A stretch of 64,000 bases of DNA, from contig NC_084463.1 of the NCBI RefSeq assembly GCF_027409185.1, forward strand, positions 158,201,869 to 158,265,868, given 5' to 3'. The translations under genes and the position numbers were made by a program. Of this stretch, positions 32,222-44,388 are shown piece after piece. The notes below the pieces were generated by a model. The model was not told the DNA's origin and did no database searches. It saw nothing but the letters and a program-made list of their open reading frames with translations. The DNA is from Cynocephalus volans (Eukaryota > Chordata > Mammalia > Dermoptera > Cynocephalidae). The first letter of the stretch is position 1. The number at the start of each line of letters is the position of its first letter.

Positions 32222-32385
32222 TTTTTAAAAAAGATGACCGGTAAGGGGATCTCAATCCTTGACTTGGTGTTGTCTCAACCACGCTCTCCCAAGTGAGTTA
32301 ACCGGCCATCCCTCTATAAGGATCTGAACCCACGGCCTCGGTGTTATCAGCACCACACTCTCCCAAGTGAGCCACGGGCTGGCTC
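32222..32385 (-). mobile_element. CYN-type SINE, dimer
   Basis: A complete reverse dimer flanked by ACATGTGGGTTTTTTAA/ATACGTGAGTTTTTTTAA. Confidence 0.9.
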
Positions 32386-32847
32386 CATACGTGAGTTTTT
32401 TTAAATGAATAAATTTGTGAAGCCATCCCTGCAGCTACGTGACAAATTCATAAAGTTTCTTTTCTTTTTTTACAATGGTCCTTACTCTGGATTTATTTAG
32501 AATACAGCATATGGTACATATACCATCCCAAATATGCATTAATCAACTGTGTTATTGGTAAGTCTTCCATCAACAGGCTATTAGTACTTAAGTTTTGGGG
32601 GAGTCAAAATTATAGGCAGGTTTTTGACTGCTTGTGGGGGTTGGTGCTCCTAACCCCTGCATTGTTCAGTGGTCAACCACTTAACTAGGATGGTTGAGTG
32701 GAGGTGGTAAGAGGTATTTGGATCCTGTGTTTATTTTGCAGGCAGATTCACAGGGTTTGCTGTGGGTCCTGTCGCAGTCACCGTAATTCTTATGTTGGCC
32801 TCATAGCCCTTGGGGTTAAGTTCGGCCCTCCTAGCTTCCTTTTATTT

Positions 32848-32951
32848 ATTTATGTTTTCGCAGCTGGCCAGTAAGAGGATCCAAACCCTTAACCTTGGTG
32901 TTACAAGGCCTTGCACCTTGCTCTAACCAACTGAACTAACCAGCCAGTCCC
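32848..32951 (-). mobile_element. CYN-type SINE, monomer
   Basis: A reverse monomer with a CTTGCACCTTGC internal duplication, flanked by CT(A/T)GCTTCCTT. Confidence 0.85.
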
Positions 32952-33435
32952 TCTCTTAGCTTCCTTACGGAAAAGAACACTAGACACTGAGCATGGGCTA
33001 CTCTTCCTCTGGGCTGGGGCTTGAGATGGACCTGGGCCTCTGAGGGTATCCTGGTGTACTGGACAGTTCAAGAGATTAGAAGACCCAAATAAAGGCCCTA
33101 GCTGCCCACCTTTACCCCGTCCTGCCTGAGGCCTGGAAGGGAAGGAATACCTGCAGCAGTTCCTGAGAATATACACCCAGCCAGCTGGACCTCTCCGCCT
33201 CTCTGCCTAGGGTTTCCTTTCTCCCTCCCCTTCTGGCCCTTGTCTATTCTGGGCCTCTTCCTGAGGCTCCCCACCCCTTCCCTGTTCATGTCCTTTCTCA
33301 GGTTCCCAGCTCCAGCTACCCCTTTTTCCCTCTTCCTCTGCCTCCTGACCTTCCCTTTGACTCACAAGTTTTTGTCATAGTGTCTCTACAGATGGAGCCT
33401 CATCACTATTATGTGCTTTGCAATTTACTGTGGAT

Positions 33436-35100
33436 TTTCACTTAAAAAAAATTGTAAAATATGCATGACATAAACTGCACCATTTTAACTATTTTCAAGT
33501 GTATAGTTCAGCGGCATTAAGTACATTCACATTGTGCAGCCATCAGCACCATCGGTCTCCAGAACTTTTTATCATCTCAAACTGAAACTGTACTATTTAA
33601 ATAATAACTCCCCCCCATATTTGTTTGTTTTTTAAAAACATTTTATGGTTGTAAGAACACTTAACATGAGATCTACCCTCTTAACAAATTTAAGTGTATA
33701 ATACATTTTTACTGACTATAGGTACAGTGTTGTACAGCAGATTTCTAGAGTTTATTCATCTTGCTTTAACTGAAACCTCATGCCCATTAGTTAGTAACTC
33801 CTCATTTCCCCCTACCCCTAGGCCCTGGCAACCACTCCACTTTTTGATTCTATAATTCTATGAATGTGACTATTTTGGATAACTCATGTATGTGAATCAT
33901 GCAGTGTTCGTCTTTCTGTGACTTCCTTGTTTCACTTGGCATAATGTACTCGCAATCCATCCATATTGTTGCATATTGCAGAATTAACTTTTTTTAAAGG
34001 CTGAATGTATTCCATTATGTATATATACCACATTTTCTTTTTCCATTCATCTGTCCATGGACATTTAGGTTGTTTCCACATCTTGGCTATTGTGAATAAT
34101 GCTGCAAGGTACATTGGAATGGTAATATCTATTGGAGATCCAGATTTCAGTTCTTTTGGATAAGTACCCAGACGTGGGATTGCCGGATCATATGGTAGTT
34201 CTGTGTTTAGTTTTCTGAAGAACCTCCACACTGTTTTCCAAAGTGGCTGCTCCATCTTGCATTCTCACCAACAGTATACAAGGGTTCCAATTTCTGTACA
34301 TCCTCTCCAGCACTTGTTGTCTCTGCTCTTGTTGTCTTGTCTTTTTGATGATAGCTGTCCTGACCGGTGTGAGGTGACATTTCATTGTGGATTTGATTTG
34401 CATTTTGCTGATGATTAGTGATGTTGGGCATCTTTACATATACCTGTCGGTCATATATATATCTTCTTTGTAGAAACATCTATTGATGTGCTTTGCCCAT
34501 TTTTTAATTGGGTTATTTGTTTTTTTTGCTGTTGAGTTGTAGGAGTTCCTTACACATTTTGGAAACTTAACCCTTATCAGATAAATGGCTTACAAGTATT
34601 TTTCCCATTCCATAGGTTGCCTTTTACTCTGTTATTTCCTTTGGTGTGCAGAAATGTTTTAGCTTAATGTCCCACTTGTTTATTTTTGTTTTTGTTGCCT
34701 GTGCTTTTGGTGTCATCCATGAAGTCATTGCCAAGACCAACTTGGTGAAGCTTTTCCTATATGTTTTCTTCTAGAAGTTTCACAGTTTCAAGTCTTACAT
34801 TTAAGTCTTTAACCTATTTTGACTTGATTTTTGTGTACAGTAGAAGGGTGCAAATTTGTTCTTTGCATGTGGGTATCCAGTTTTCTCAACACCATTTGCT
34901 GAAAAACTGTCCTTTCCTCATTGTGTATTCTGGGCACTCTTGTCAAAGATCAGTTCACTATATATGTATGTTTATTTCTGGGGCCTCTATTTTGTTCCAT
35001 TTGTCTGTATCTCTGTTTTTATGCTAGTACCATACTGTTTTGATTACTGTAGCCTTATTATATATATATATATATGTATAATTTCAGTCTTAGGAAATAA
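33436..35100 (-). mobile_element. L1 LINE, ORF2 C-terminal part and 3' UTR
   Basis: On the minus strand 34480-33932 encodes the familiar end of L1 ORF2 ([44 protein letters not shown]) with a stop before the 3' UTR. Additional ORF2 DNA continues to about 35100, and old L1 3' UTR text reaches 33436. Frameshifts near 34200-34260 break the frame. It is older than the copy at 42073-43562. Confidence 0.9.
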
Positions 35101-35364
35101 AATGTTTATTGAAATGCATGTAGATAAATTATCACCAGCATAAAACTGTTAGTGGAGTTTTCAACATAAGTTCTTTTTACTCTTAGAATGAAGTAAGGCT
35201 TTACCATTTTATTGTCCCACAGGAAAAATATTATATGCCTCTGTTCAGATAGAGTCCTTAAAAAAGCAAATTACTTTTGAAATGCTCTCTTAAATATCTC
35301 TAGCCTATTTGGCTTCCCTCAGGTGATATTGCTGTCCTTCCCCACTGGACAGTCTGTTGAATGG

Positions 35365-35762
35365 TATTATGGATTGAATTGTGTCCCCCCAAAGTTTAAT
35401 GTGTTGGAGACGTGGTCCCCACCGTGAAAGTGTTAAGACGGTGGGAAATACTATTATGATGACTGAAAGGTGAGCCTTGAAGAGGTGATTAGATTGTAGG
35501 ACTGTGCAATAGTGAATGGATTAAAAATGGTGATCATGGGTTTGGTTCTGAAGGCTTTTAAAAGAAGAGTACGTCAGAAGTTAATCTCTCAGCTCGCCAT
35601 TCTCACCACGTGACACATTGCATTGCTGTATGGTCACCTTATCAGATGGGTTCCCTGCACTGTGGACTTCCTAGCCTCTAAAACTGTAAGCAATAAATTT
35701 TGTTTTCTTTGCAAATCACCCAATTTCAGGTATTTCTGTTATAAACCACAGACTAATACAAA
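35365..35762 (+). repeat. MaLR-type (MST/MLT1-like) solo LTR
   Basis: Starts near ATGGATTGAATTGTGTCCCC and ends ATAAACCACAGACTAATACA, with CCTAGCCTCTAAAACTGTAA near the 3' part. It directly abuts the fibrinogen pseudogene. Confidence 0.75.
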
Positions 35763-36262
35763 TGGGCTTATCTTCACAGTGGTTTTCTTTGTGGAATACC
35801 ACCAGGATTTCCAAGTGGCCTAATTAATGCCATTATCATAGCCACTAGGAGTGGATGCTTTTGAGTAAGTGCCAACTTGGTAATAAATTCCTTTGAGGTG
35901 GCTAGCACGACACTTTGTTCCTCCACCAACCAGATCCATCCTGTTCAGCACAGTTGCCTTCAAATTTACTGTTGTCATTATCCTAGGTACTGGACTGCAT
36001 GCCATTGTGGGATGTGAAAAACTTGTCAGTAGGATCATCACCAAAATCATAGCCATCTCTGGCATCTCCACCAATGAAGTAGGCATATGTCAGGCAGAAT
36101 TTGTCAGCTTCAGGTCCCATCCTGAACATGGCATATTCTGCAGTACTGGTCCTGCCATTCCAGTCTTCCAGTTGCACTCTTAATGTGTATGGGATTGCAG
36201 ACTGTGTGCTTATCAAAAGAATCTTCTCATTTCCCAGCCAAAACTCTGTGGTCCAGTAGGAG

Positions 36263-36372
36263 ACAGATGTCTAAACCCTTCCATACATTGAGTCCAGTTT
36301 CTGAAATTCACACTGCCACAGATGTCTAAACCCTTCCATACATTGAGTCCAGTTTCCGAAATTCACACTGCC
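36263..36372. repeat. 55-bp tandem duplication inside the FGG pseudogene
   Basis: Bases 36263-36317 and 36318-36372 are identical apart from one base (CTGAAATT versus CCGAAATT). Confidence 0.97.
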
Positions 36373-36737
36373 ATCAAGTCTCTTCTGAAGCACTGTCCAT
36401 CCATTTACAGATCTATCAGTTTCACAGTAGACTGAGAACGGCTGGTTAGCTTTCAGAGGTTTGATAAAGTAAAGCCCACTGTCTTTGGCTCCCTTATTGG
36501 CAGTGCCTTAACAATTTGTCAGTTGTATCATATATTTGAGCTGTGTCTTTGCAAGGTTCCTGGCACTTTTCTTCAAGTTGAGCTAACTTCTGTTTCAAGT
36601 TAATGATCTTTTGATGATTTAAATTATGTATTTCCTGCAAAAACTGAATCAAATACTTGATTCATGTGTTAAAATCAATGCTTCATATTTCCTTCTACCA
36701 TTTTCTTGGAATTCTGAGTAGTGCTCTATCATATTTG

Positions 36738-36738
36738 G

Positions 36739-36769
<31 letters not shown>

Positions 36770-36919
36770 TGACCGGTAAGGGGATCTTAACCCTTGACTT
36801 GGTGTTGTCAGCACCACACTCACCCAGTGAGCAAACCGGCCATCCCTATATGGGATCCGAACCCGCGGCCTTGGCACTCCCAGCGCCGCACTCTCCCGAG
36901 TGAGCCACGGGCTCGGCCC
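36738..36919 (-). mobile_element. CYN-type SINE, dimer, inside FGG pseudogene
   Basis: A reverse dimer with poly-T, flanked by TCATATTTGGTTTT on both sides. Confidence 0.95.
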
Positions 36920-37004
36920 TCATATTTGGTTTTGATGTTTCATCAGGATTATAGCTGAGTTGGATTGCTTTGATCAATTTTTGGCTTCTGATGTTCTGTT
37001 TTCT

Positions 37005-37013
37005 TTCTTCTTT

Positions 37014-37097
<84 letters not shown>

Positions 37098-37195
37098 TTC
37101 TTTCTTTCTTTCTTTTCTTTCTTGTTGGCTGGTACAGGGATCTGAACCTGTGACCTTGGTGTTATAAGGCTAACCAACAAGCTAACTGCCAGCCC
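37005..37195 (-). mobile_element. CYN-type SINE monomer with expanded (TTTC)n tail
   Basis: About 110 bp of TTTC repeats (37012-37122) precede a reverse monomer. GATGTTCTGTTTTC flanks the whole unit, so the microsatellite grew from the SINE tail. Confidence 0.95.
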
Positions 37196-37379
37196 AAGAT
37201 GTTCTGTTTTCAACTCAATATAAGATGTCTTCCAAACTCCGTAGATCCTTGTCTACTTTGGTTTGTAAGTAGACTGGAAATCTGCAATGCCACAGGTAGT
37301 TTGGCAATAACTACCGAATCTTTCATCTAAGATGCAGCACTTATCTCTGGTAGCAATGTAAGTTTCAGAGGCTGGGAAG

Positions 37380-38540
37380 TCCCAAGTCCAGGGAGCACTT
37401 ATGGTGAGGGCCTTCTGTGGTGGTGACTTTAGCTACGCAGGGTCTCATATGGTGAGAAAATGGTGTAGCAAAGAGTATAATATATTTTGAAATCAGGAAG
37501 TGTGATGCCTCCAGCTTTGTGTTTTCCCCATAGTTGCTTTAAAATAGAAAATAAATAAGCTAAAAATGAAAAGAAAACAGTTTCCTAAACATCTAGACCC
37601 CCATCTATGGCAGACTGTTGGCCAAATCAAGCCAGCAGAGAAAGGAGCCTGGGGTTTGGTGTCAGAAAACCTGGTTCTGCCCCTTACAGCTGGCATGACC
37701 CTGGGGAAGCCCCAGAATACTCAATTTGCAATGATGCTGAGTGGAGTTCTGGTGATATCCTGCCTTCCTGACCTCTGTGCTGTTGGGGAACATGTGGGGA
37801 CGTCAACATGCAGACCCTCTGAAGTCTGCAAGAGCTGTACCATTAAGCATATAGGGGTGTGTCTCTCATTTCCCATGTTAAAGAAGAAAGTGAGGAAACT
37901 AAATACAGTCATAGAAGTCATCTCATTAATCCCCCAACCACCCTGTGAAGGAGGAATTCTCATGTCTGTTATTATAGATGAGGAAACTGGCCAGCATTCC
38001 TCTTCCAAGGGCAGCCTGGGCATTATCAGGACTCTTTGGAAGTGTGGGGTGGGGAGGAGTGGAGGAGTGGTGGCTGCTCCCACAGGGCAGGCACCTCTGT
38101 TGTTCTTTCATTCATTCAACACTTTTTGAGTTACTGCACTGTCCTGGTACTGTCCTCAACTTTCTGGGTACAGAGGTGAACAAGACCCCATCCTGACACA
38201 ATCTCTAGACTCCAAAGAACCAAATGCTTGAAATCCTAAGCACTGAGGCCTCTTAAAGATCAAGACACTACTAAATGAGATAATTGGTTTAATGAGACAT
38301 TTACTTTTAAGTCATTGTGACACACCCACAAGGACTGTGGGGACCTTGTTTATATAGGAGGTTGACGGCTTAGAGAAGTGAAAGGACCCTCCTGGACACA
38401 AAAGTGGAGCTGCCATTTGGACCTAGGCCTTAGCACTGTGATCAAGCCCCATATACTAAGCCACTGGACTTGTTCCTTCCCTGATGGCCTACTCTTGGGT
38501 TGGGGAGGGGGCTGACATTTCCATCAGCCTGAGTCATTTT
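37380..38540. other. Intergenic, no gene seen
   Basis: Only decayed repeat text is seen (a short MLT1-like block at about 37367-37400 and MIR-like DNA near 37970-38170). A 187-residue open frame at 37566-38129 has no recognisable domain and low-complexity ends, so I do not call it. Confidence 0.6.
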
Positions 38541-39284
38541 ACCAGTGCTAGTCAATGTGCTACATGTTGGAGACATAAAGGGAGCTAAAATACTGTCCTG
38601 CTTTTCTGGGCTTCACTGACTGGGAGTGGAAGCAGATGTGTGAATCATTGCAGCCCTGAGACAAAGGCTGCAGGCAACAGTGACTAGGCCCTGTGCATAA
38701 AGAGGAAGTGTTTAACCCAGGAGAGATTAAAGAAAGCTTCTTGGAGCCTTCATCTGAGCTGACGTTGAGGCACTTATAGGCATTGATGTGACACACTTAG
38801 AGGAAAGGGCCACAGGGTAGAGGGGATATTATGTACTGCCACTCAGTTGAGACAGCATGGTGAATGTGAGGAACTGTAAGTAAGACATAAAGCATGGTTT
38901 TGGGAAGTTTGGAAGAGTGGTGAGAGCCAACGAGAGACTGAAGCACAAATGGCTTTAACAGCCACGCTCAAGCTTCTACACTTTACCCAATATGTAGATC
39001 CAACCCGGCTATGCAGAATCCTCTAGAAAAATTTCTCCCATCCAACCTCCACTGAGTCAGAATCTTGAAGGAGTAAAACTGGGAATCTATTTTTAACCAG
39101 CTTCCCCAAATAATTCTCAGTGTTTCCCAAACTTGCTTAGTTATGCCTGAGGGCAATGATCAGAAAAAAAAATTCTGAATTTTTCTCCTGGATGTTCTGA
39201 TTCAGAAGGTCTGGAATGGGACCAGAATCCATGTAACAAGTTCAGATAAGAACAAGGAAGAAACATTGCTCTTGGTGGGTGTAA

Positions 39285-39781
39285 GAAAATAATCTAAGTG
39301 ATTCATTTTCAAAAATGACTTATCTGAGGGTGATTTAACTGATTCAGGCCCAGCCCAAAAGTTGACTGGTCCAGCCCATTCCCGGAAGGTCTCTGAACAG
39401 ATAGAGCTCTCCTTGAGATGGTAATTAGTTACTAGCCCCCATTGTTTTCTTCATTCCCTGGTGTTTCTCCTTTCACAGGGCCTAAGCAGGCCTTTTTCAC
39501 AGGCTCGTCTTGAGCCTCTAAGAGAAAGGAATTCCTTGCAAGGGGGTAATAAATTTTAGGAGTCCAGGAAGATTGTGCATCCTGTAGTACTCAGCCAATG
39601 AGGAAGTGGGGGGAGGGACTTGTGTACTAGGGAATAAATTGCTTGCTACAGCCCTTTTCTGTGTGCCTGTCCCATTCACAGACACCCGGACTTGCAAGGC
39701 TGTAACTAAACTCTCACTTCACTGTACCTTGTGTCTTCATGTCTATCCTTTGGCATTGGATGGGTGAGGGCATTTCTCACA
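39285..39781 (+). repeat. Solo LTR (ERV), same family as 21053-21477
   Basis: TGTAAGAAAATAATC start and GGGCATTTCTCACA end, with CAATGAGGAAGTGG and GGGAATAAATTGC shared with the inverted copy in SLC3A2 intron 1. It is about 70 bp longer than that copy. Confidence 0.8.
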
Positions 39782-40098
39782 ATGGGGAAACCACTGAAAT
39801 GTTCTTGGCAGGGAGTGACATGGTCACCGTTGGTCAGGTTTGAGCCAGAAAGCTCACTCTGGCCCTGCTCTTGTGGAGAAAGTTGCAGGTGGCTGAGACT
39901 GGGCAAGGAGCCATTTGGGGGTTGTTGGAATAGCCCAGTAAGATTCAGAAGTGAAGGGATGCAGAGACTATGGGGTTGCAGAGGAGGGGGCGGCTTGGAG
40001 AGATGCTTCAAGAGAAGAAACACCAGCATATTGTGACCCCCTAGGTGGACTTGGATGTGAGGGGAGAAGGGAGCTATGTGGTGATTCCTGAGTTTCTT

Positions 40099-40199
40099 TT
40101 TTTTTTTGTTTTTTGGCATCTGGCCTGTTTGGGGATCTGAACCCTTGACTTTGGTGTTGTCAGCACCACATTCTCCCAAGTGAGCTAACTGGCTGGCCT
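40099..40199 (-). mobile_element. CYN-type SINE, monomer
   Basis: A reverse monomer flanked by CCTGAGTTTCT/CCCGAGTTTCT. Confidence 0.9.
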
Positions 40200-41339
40200 C
40201 CCGAGTTTCTAGCTTAGGTGATTGGGGGTGCAGGCTGAGGCCATCAAGCTGAGTAGGGGAGGCAGGAAGAGAAGCGGCTGTGAATGGAAAGGTGACCAGC
40301 TCCATGTGGATGTGCTGGGTTTAGGTACCCTTGGACTTGCAGGTGGAGGCTTCCAGCTCAGTAGTCTATAGTTCAGCAGAGGGCAAGATCTAGGAGCCCT
40401 TGAGGTAAAAGTGGGGGGACATGCCATGAATATGGGTGATGCCCTGGTGAGTGTGTGGGGTGAGCAGGGCAGAAGGGTGAGATTGGAGCCCTGAGGACTG
40501 GCAAAATCTACAGGATAGACAGTGGAAGAGGAGAGATCTGCAAAGGAAGACCAGGACAGAGCCCTGGGGGGTGGGGATGGGAAGGCAAGAAGAAGAGGCC
40601 AGGTCAGTGTCAGACAGAGCAAAACTGTCCTGGGCGGCCTCTGGATTTGGTGACCGGGAGATCATTGGTAGTCTTCTGGTGGTCTTCTGCAGAGCACTTC
40701 CAGGAGAGGGTGGAGAAATGGATTTTTCTAATTTTAAGGGTGAGAGGGATTTGTGCATGTTTCTAGATAGTACCAGTCTGAGTACCTGGTGTTCTTAAAC
40801 AGCAAAAGAGTTTATTGGAAGGCCATCAGGAACTGCCAGGAGGAAGTAGGACCAGACTTGGAAAATGGGCAGGAAGTAAGTGCCAAAAAGCAGGAAGTAC
40901 AATTGTCTTTGAACTGAAACTGCCTGGGATGCTGCCACAGGGAGATGTATGCCAAGATGTGTGTGGCTGGGCACAAAGGCACTGGCCGCCCCGGGTGGGG
41001 TGTGGGTGGTGCTGAAATGCAGAACATGTTTCACTTGCAGAGACCATGGTGTGTACTGAGTCCAAGGCCCAAGGGGATTACCTTGTTCTTCTAACCAAGA
41101 GCTCTGTCCTGTGACACGGTACTGTCCCTGCACCGAAGGGGCACCCTTTCTAATTCACACATGGTGCTGATGAGGCTAATGTGGCCCTAGAAATACAAGA
41201 ATCAAAGATGATTTTAAGGTTTTTGGCTTGAGCAGCTAGAAGATTGGATTTGCCATTTGAGGTGGGGGAGACTACAGGAGGAGTGGGTTGAAAAGGGGAA
41301 ATAAGCAGCTTAGTGCCTTAGTGCCAAGGTGCCTTTGAA

Positions 41340-41525
41340 ATCTCACACTTTTATTTATTTATTTATTTTTTATTTTTACTGAAACGTAATTGATTATGCA
41401 TATTTGTGGAGTAGAGTTGAATGTCAATAACTATGTACCATGTGTGATGATCAAATCAGGGTAGTTAGCATAATTATCATTACAAAACATAATCATTTCT
41501 TTGCGTTGAGAACATTCGATCTCTT
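41340..41525 (-). mobile_element. L1 3' UTR fragment
   Basis: The complement of L1 3' end (CTGAAACGTAATTGATTATGC, GTGTGATGATCAAATCAGGG). Confidence 0.7.
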
Positions 41526-41582
41526 CTCTACTAGCCATCTGAAAACATGCCATAAATTTCTCAGACTTTTAAGTGGAAATTA

Positions 41583-41602
41583 TTGGCGCCCAATGGTGGG
41601 GC
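41583..41602 (+). other. Possible ERV primer-binding site, tRNA-Lys-like
   Basis: TGGCGCCCAATGGTGGGGC is close to the tRNA-Lys primer-binding site with one extra base. It precedes the gag remnant by a plausible leader, but no 5' LTR is visible upstream. Confidence 0.4.
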
Positions 41603-42072
41603 CAGGTAATTTGACTTCCAGCCACTCCAGTCACAAACCTCATGAGGTTCTCTCTCTCTCTCTCCTGCCCACCCCCGGAATAGGGACTCCGGCGAAGGAT
41701 TTTCTCTTGCAACCTGGGAAGCAATCAAGCAAAACAAAAAATTAATTGTATGAAGTTAAATAACTGGTAAGGGTAATGTTTTGTAACTTTTGCTGTTGAT
41801 TCTTAAATGTTTTGTTTTCCAGATTTAAGGAAAACTTTCTTAAGCTACCTATAACTTACAGCAATTGGGTAAAATATACTTTTATGACCAAAGATGGAAA
41901 CATTTGCTTTCTCCCTATTTGTTCCAAAATTTAAAAACTGTTTGTGAACATCCTTATGATTTTTATGACAATATAGTTATTTACATGAGTTCAATAAGAA
42001 TCTGTTCTTCTTGTAACAGGACACAATTGGAAACACTTATTATTTTACCAAGGCTTTGAATGGAATGTTATG

Positions 42073-43562
42073 CACTACCTGACTTTAAGCTATACTACAA
42101 AGCTATAATAACCAAAACAGTATGGTACTGGCATAAAAACAGACACACTGACCAATGGAATAGAATAGAGAATCCAGAAATCAACCCACACACTTACTGC
42201 CATCTGATCTTTGACAAAGGCACCAAGTCTATTCACTGGGGAAGGGACTGCCTCTTCAGCAAATGGTGCTGGGATAACTGGATATCCATATGCAGGAGAA
42301 TGAAACTAGATCCATACCTCTCACCGTATACTAAAATCAACTCAAAATGGATTAAGGATTTAAATATACACCCTGAAACAATAAAACTTCTTAAAGAAAA
42401 CATAGGAGAAACACTTCAGGAAATAGGACTGGGCACAGACTTCATGAATACGACCCCAAAAGCACGGGCAACCAAAGGAAAAATAAACAAATGGGATTAT
42501 ATCAAACTAAAAAGCTTCTGCACAGCAAAAGAAACAATTAACAGAGTTAAAAGACAACCAACAGAGTGGGAGAAAATATTTGCAAAATATACATCTGACA
42601 AAGGATTAATATCCAGAATATATAAGGAACTCAAACAACTTTACAAGAAGAAAACAAGCAACCCAATTAAAAAATGGGCAAAAGAGCTAAGTAGGCATTT
42701 CTCTAAGGAAGATATACAAATGGCCAACAGACATATGAAAAAATGCTCAACATCACTCAGCATCTGGGAAATGCAAATCAAAACCACACTGAGATACCAT
42801 CTCACCCCAGTTAGGATGGCTAAAATCCAAAAGACTGAACGATAAATGCTGGCGAGGTTGCGGAGAAAAAGGAACTCTCATACATTGTTGGTGGGACTGC
42901 AAAATGGTGCAGCCTCTACAGAAAATGGTATGGAGGTTCCTCAAACAATTGCAGATAGATCTACCATACGGCCCAGCTATCCCACTGTTGGGAATATACC
43001 CAGAGGAATGGAAATCATCAAGTTGAAGGTATACCTGTTCCCCAATGTTCATCGCAGCACTCTTTACAATAGCCAAGAGTTGGAACCAGCCCAAATGTCC
43101 ATCATCAGATGAGTGGATACGGAAAATGTGGTACATCTACACAATGGAATACTACTTAGCTATAAAAACGAATGAAATACTGCCATTTGCAACAACATGG
43201 ATGGACCTCGAGAGAATTATATTAAGTGAAACAAGTCAGGCACAGAAAGAGAAATACCACATGTTCTCACTTATTGGTGGGAGCTAAAAATTAATATATA
43301 AATTCACACACACACACACACTCACACACACACACACACACACAAGACTGGGGGGGGGAAGAAGATATAACAACCACAATTACTTGAAGTTGATACGACA
43401 AGCAAACAGAAAGGACATTGTTGGGGGGTAGGGGGGGAGGGAGAAGGGAGGGAGGTTTTGGTGATGGGGAGCAATAATCAGCCACAATGTATATCGATAA
43501 AATAAAATTACAAAAATGAAAAATAAAAAAAATAAAATAAAATAAAACCAAAAAAAAAAAAA
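42073..43562 (+). mobile_element. 5'-truncated young L1 (ORF2 end, 3' UTR, poly-A)
   Basis: It begins inside ORF2 and keeps an open frame of 261 codons (42060-42845) covering the ORF2 C-terminal region ([33 protein letters not shown]). A frameshift near 42845 then gives a second frame to 43112 and a third through 43287 (SWNQPKCPSSDEW, MWYIYTMEYYLAIK). The 3' UTR has (CA)n at 43304-43344, a G-rich tract and an A-rich tail. GAATGGAATGTTATG duplicates at 42058-42072 and 43564-43578, and it sits in the ERV gag region. Confidence 0.95.
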
Positions 43563-44280
43563 ATGAATGGAATGTTATGTTTTCAGATATGACCAAATTG
43601 CCCTGCATTGCCTGCCCCAGCCACTGCCCCTCCCCACTTTCCCCAATACCTTCTCCTGCCTTAACTGGCTCTCATAGACTGCCACCTTCCCTTTCACCTA
43701 AAACACCCAAACATCCAAACAACCCCCACCTCTCTTCCCCTATTCTTCCCCTTTGGGAGGTGGTGGGAACTGAGGGCATTGTTAGGGTCCATGTTCCCTT
43801 TTCCTTCAATGATATGGCTCAAAGAGAAAAGCAATTAGGATCATACACTACAAATCCTTCTCAATATATAAAAAAGAAAATTCTCACTTGACATGACATT
43901 TATGTTATCCTCTCTTCCACTTTAAACCCAGAGGAGTAGGAGCAAGTCTGGACTGCATCCCAAGTCCATGCAGACACCCTGCACACTCAGGACCTGACTC
44001 AGTATGCTCTGGGTCCTGCGGCCATCCCACGTACTGACCCAAACTGAAACTATCAACTAAAATCTCCAAGAGAGGTCACATGCTCACGTATCTCATAGAA
44101 GGGAATAAAAAAAGACTTCTTTAAAAGCAGTCAATTATAACAAAAATCAAGGAAGTTATTCAAGAACCTAATAAAGCCCTGCACTTTTTATGTCTTGCTT
44201 CACCAAGGCTATAATATAAAATACCAACCCTGACCCTGAAACAGAGAGGAGGAATCTAAAACTCAAAAACTTAAACATAG

Positions 44281-44388
44281 GGTTGGCCCATGGCTCACTT
44301 AAGAGAGCGTGGTGCTGACAACACCAAGTCAAGGGTTAAGATCCCCTTACTGGTCATTGTTAAAAAAAAAAAAAAAAAAAAAAAAATC
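44281..44388 (+). mobile_element. CYN-type SINE, short hybrid monomer
   Basis: First-unit head fused to second-unit tail, with a long poly-A, inside ERV gag. Confidence 0.9.

Larger units (their letters stand above)
35763..37375 (-). pseudogene. FGG: Processed pseudogene of fibrinogen gamma chain (FGG)
   Basis: Read on the minus strand, pieces match fibrinogen gamma in order: [19 protein letters not shown] (about 37365-37290), a coiled-coil part, [19 protein letters not shown] (36220-36160), [18 protein letters not shown] and [10 protein letters not shown]-like blocks (to about 35820), fading at about 35765. Several exons of the parental gene are joined without introns, so it arose by retrotransposition. 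The signal peptide, 5' UTR and C-terminal end are missing. It carries stops, frameshifts, a 55-bp internal tandem duplication (36263-36372) and two SINE insertions. Fibrinogen gamma is a liver-secreted clotting protein, and this copy is dead. Confidence 0.93.
38560..40770 (-). mobile_element. Long L2 LINE, minus strand, broken by LTR and SINE
   Basis: Successive blocks of complementary L2 are visible: GGAGCTAAAATACTG, GGAGTGACATGGTCAC (39815), GAGTTTCTAGCTTAGGTGATTGG (40200), GAGCCCTGGGGGGTGG (40560). The solo LTR at 39285-39781, a MER5A-like piece at 39110-39250 and a SINE at 40099-40199 are nested in it. Confidence 0.7.

Noticed and set aside
36974-37213. A Lys/Arg-Glu-rich or Phe-Leu-Ser repeat protein
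   Set aside because: It is translation of the (TTTC)n microsatellite.
37566-38129. A 187-codon plus-strand frame
   Set aside because: No recognisable domain, no splice context or promoter, and parts of it lie in MIR-like DNA.
39706-40305. A 199-codon minus-strand frame
   Set aside because: It runs through L2, a SINE and an LTR edge, so it is a chance frame across repeats.
42846-43287. A separate small gene after the L1 frame
   Set aside because: These frames are the frameshifted continuation of L1 ORF2.
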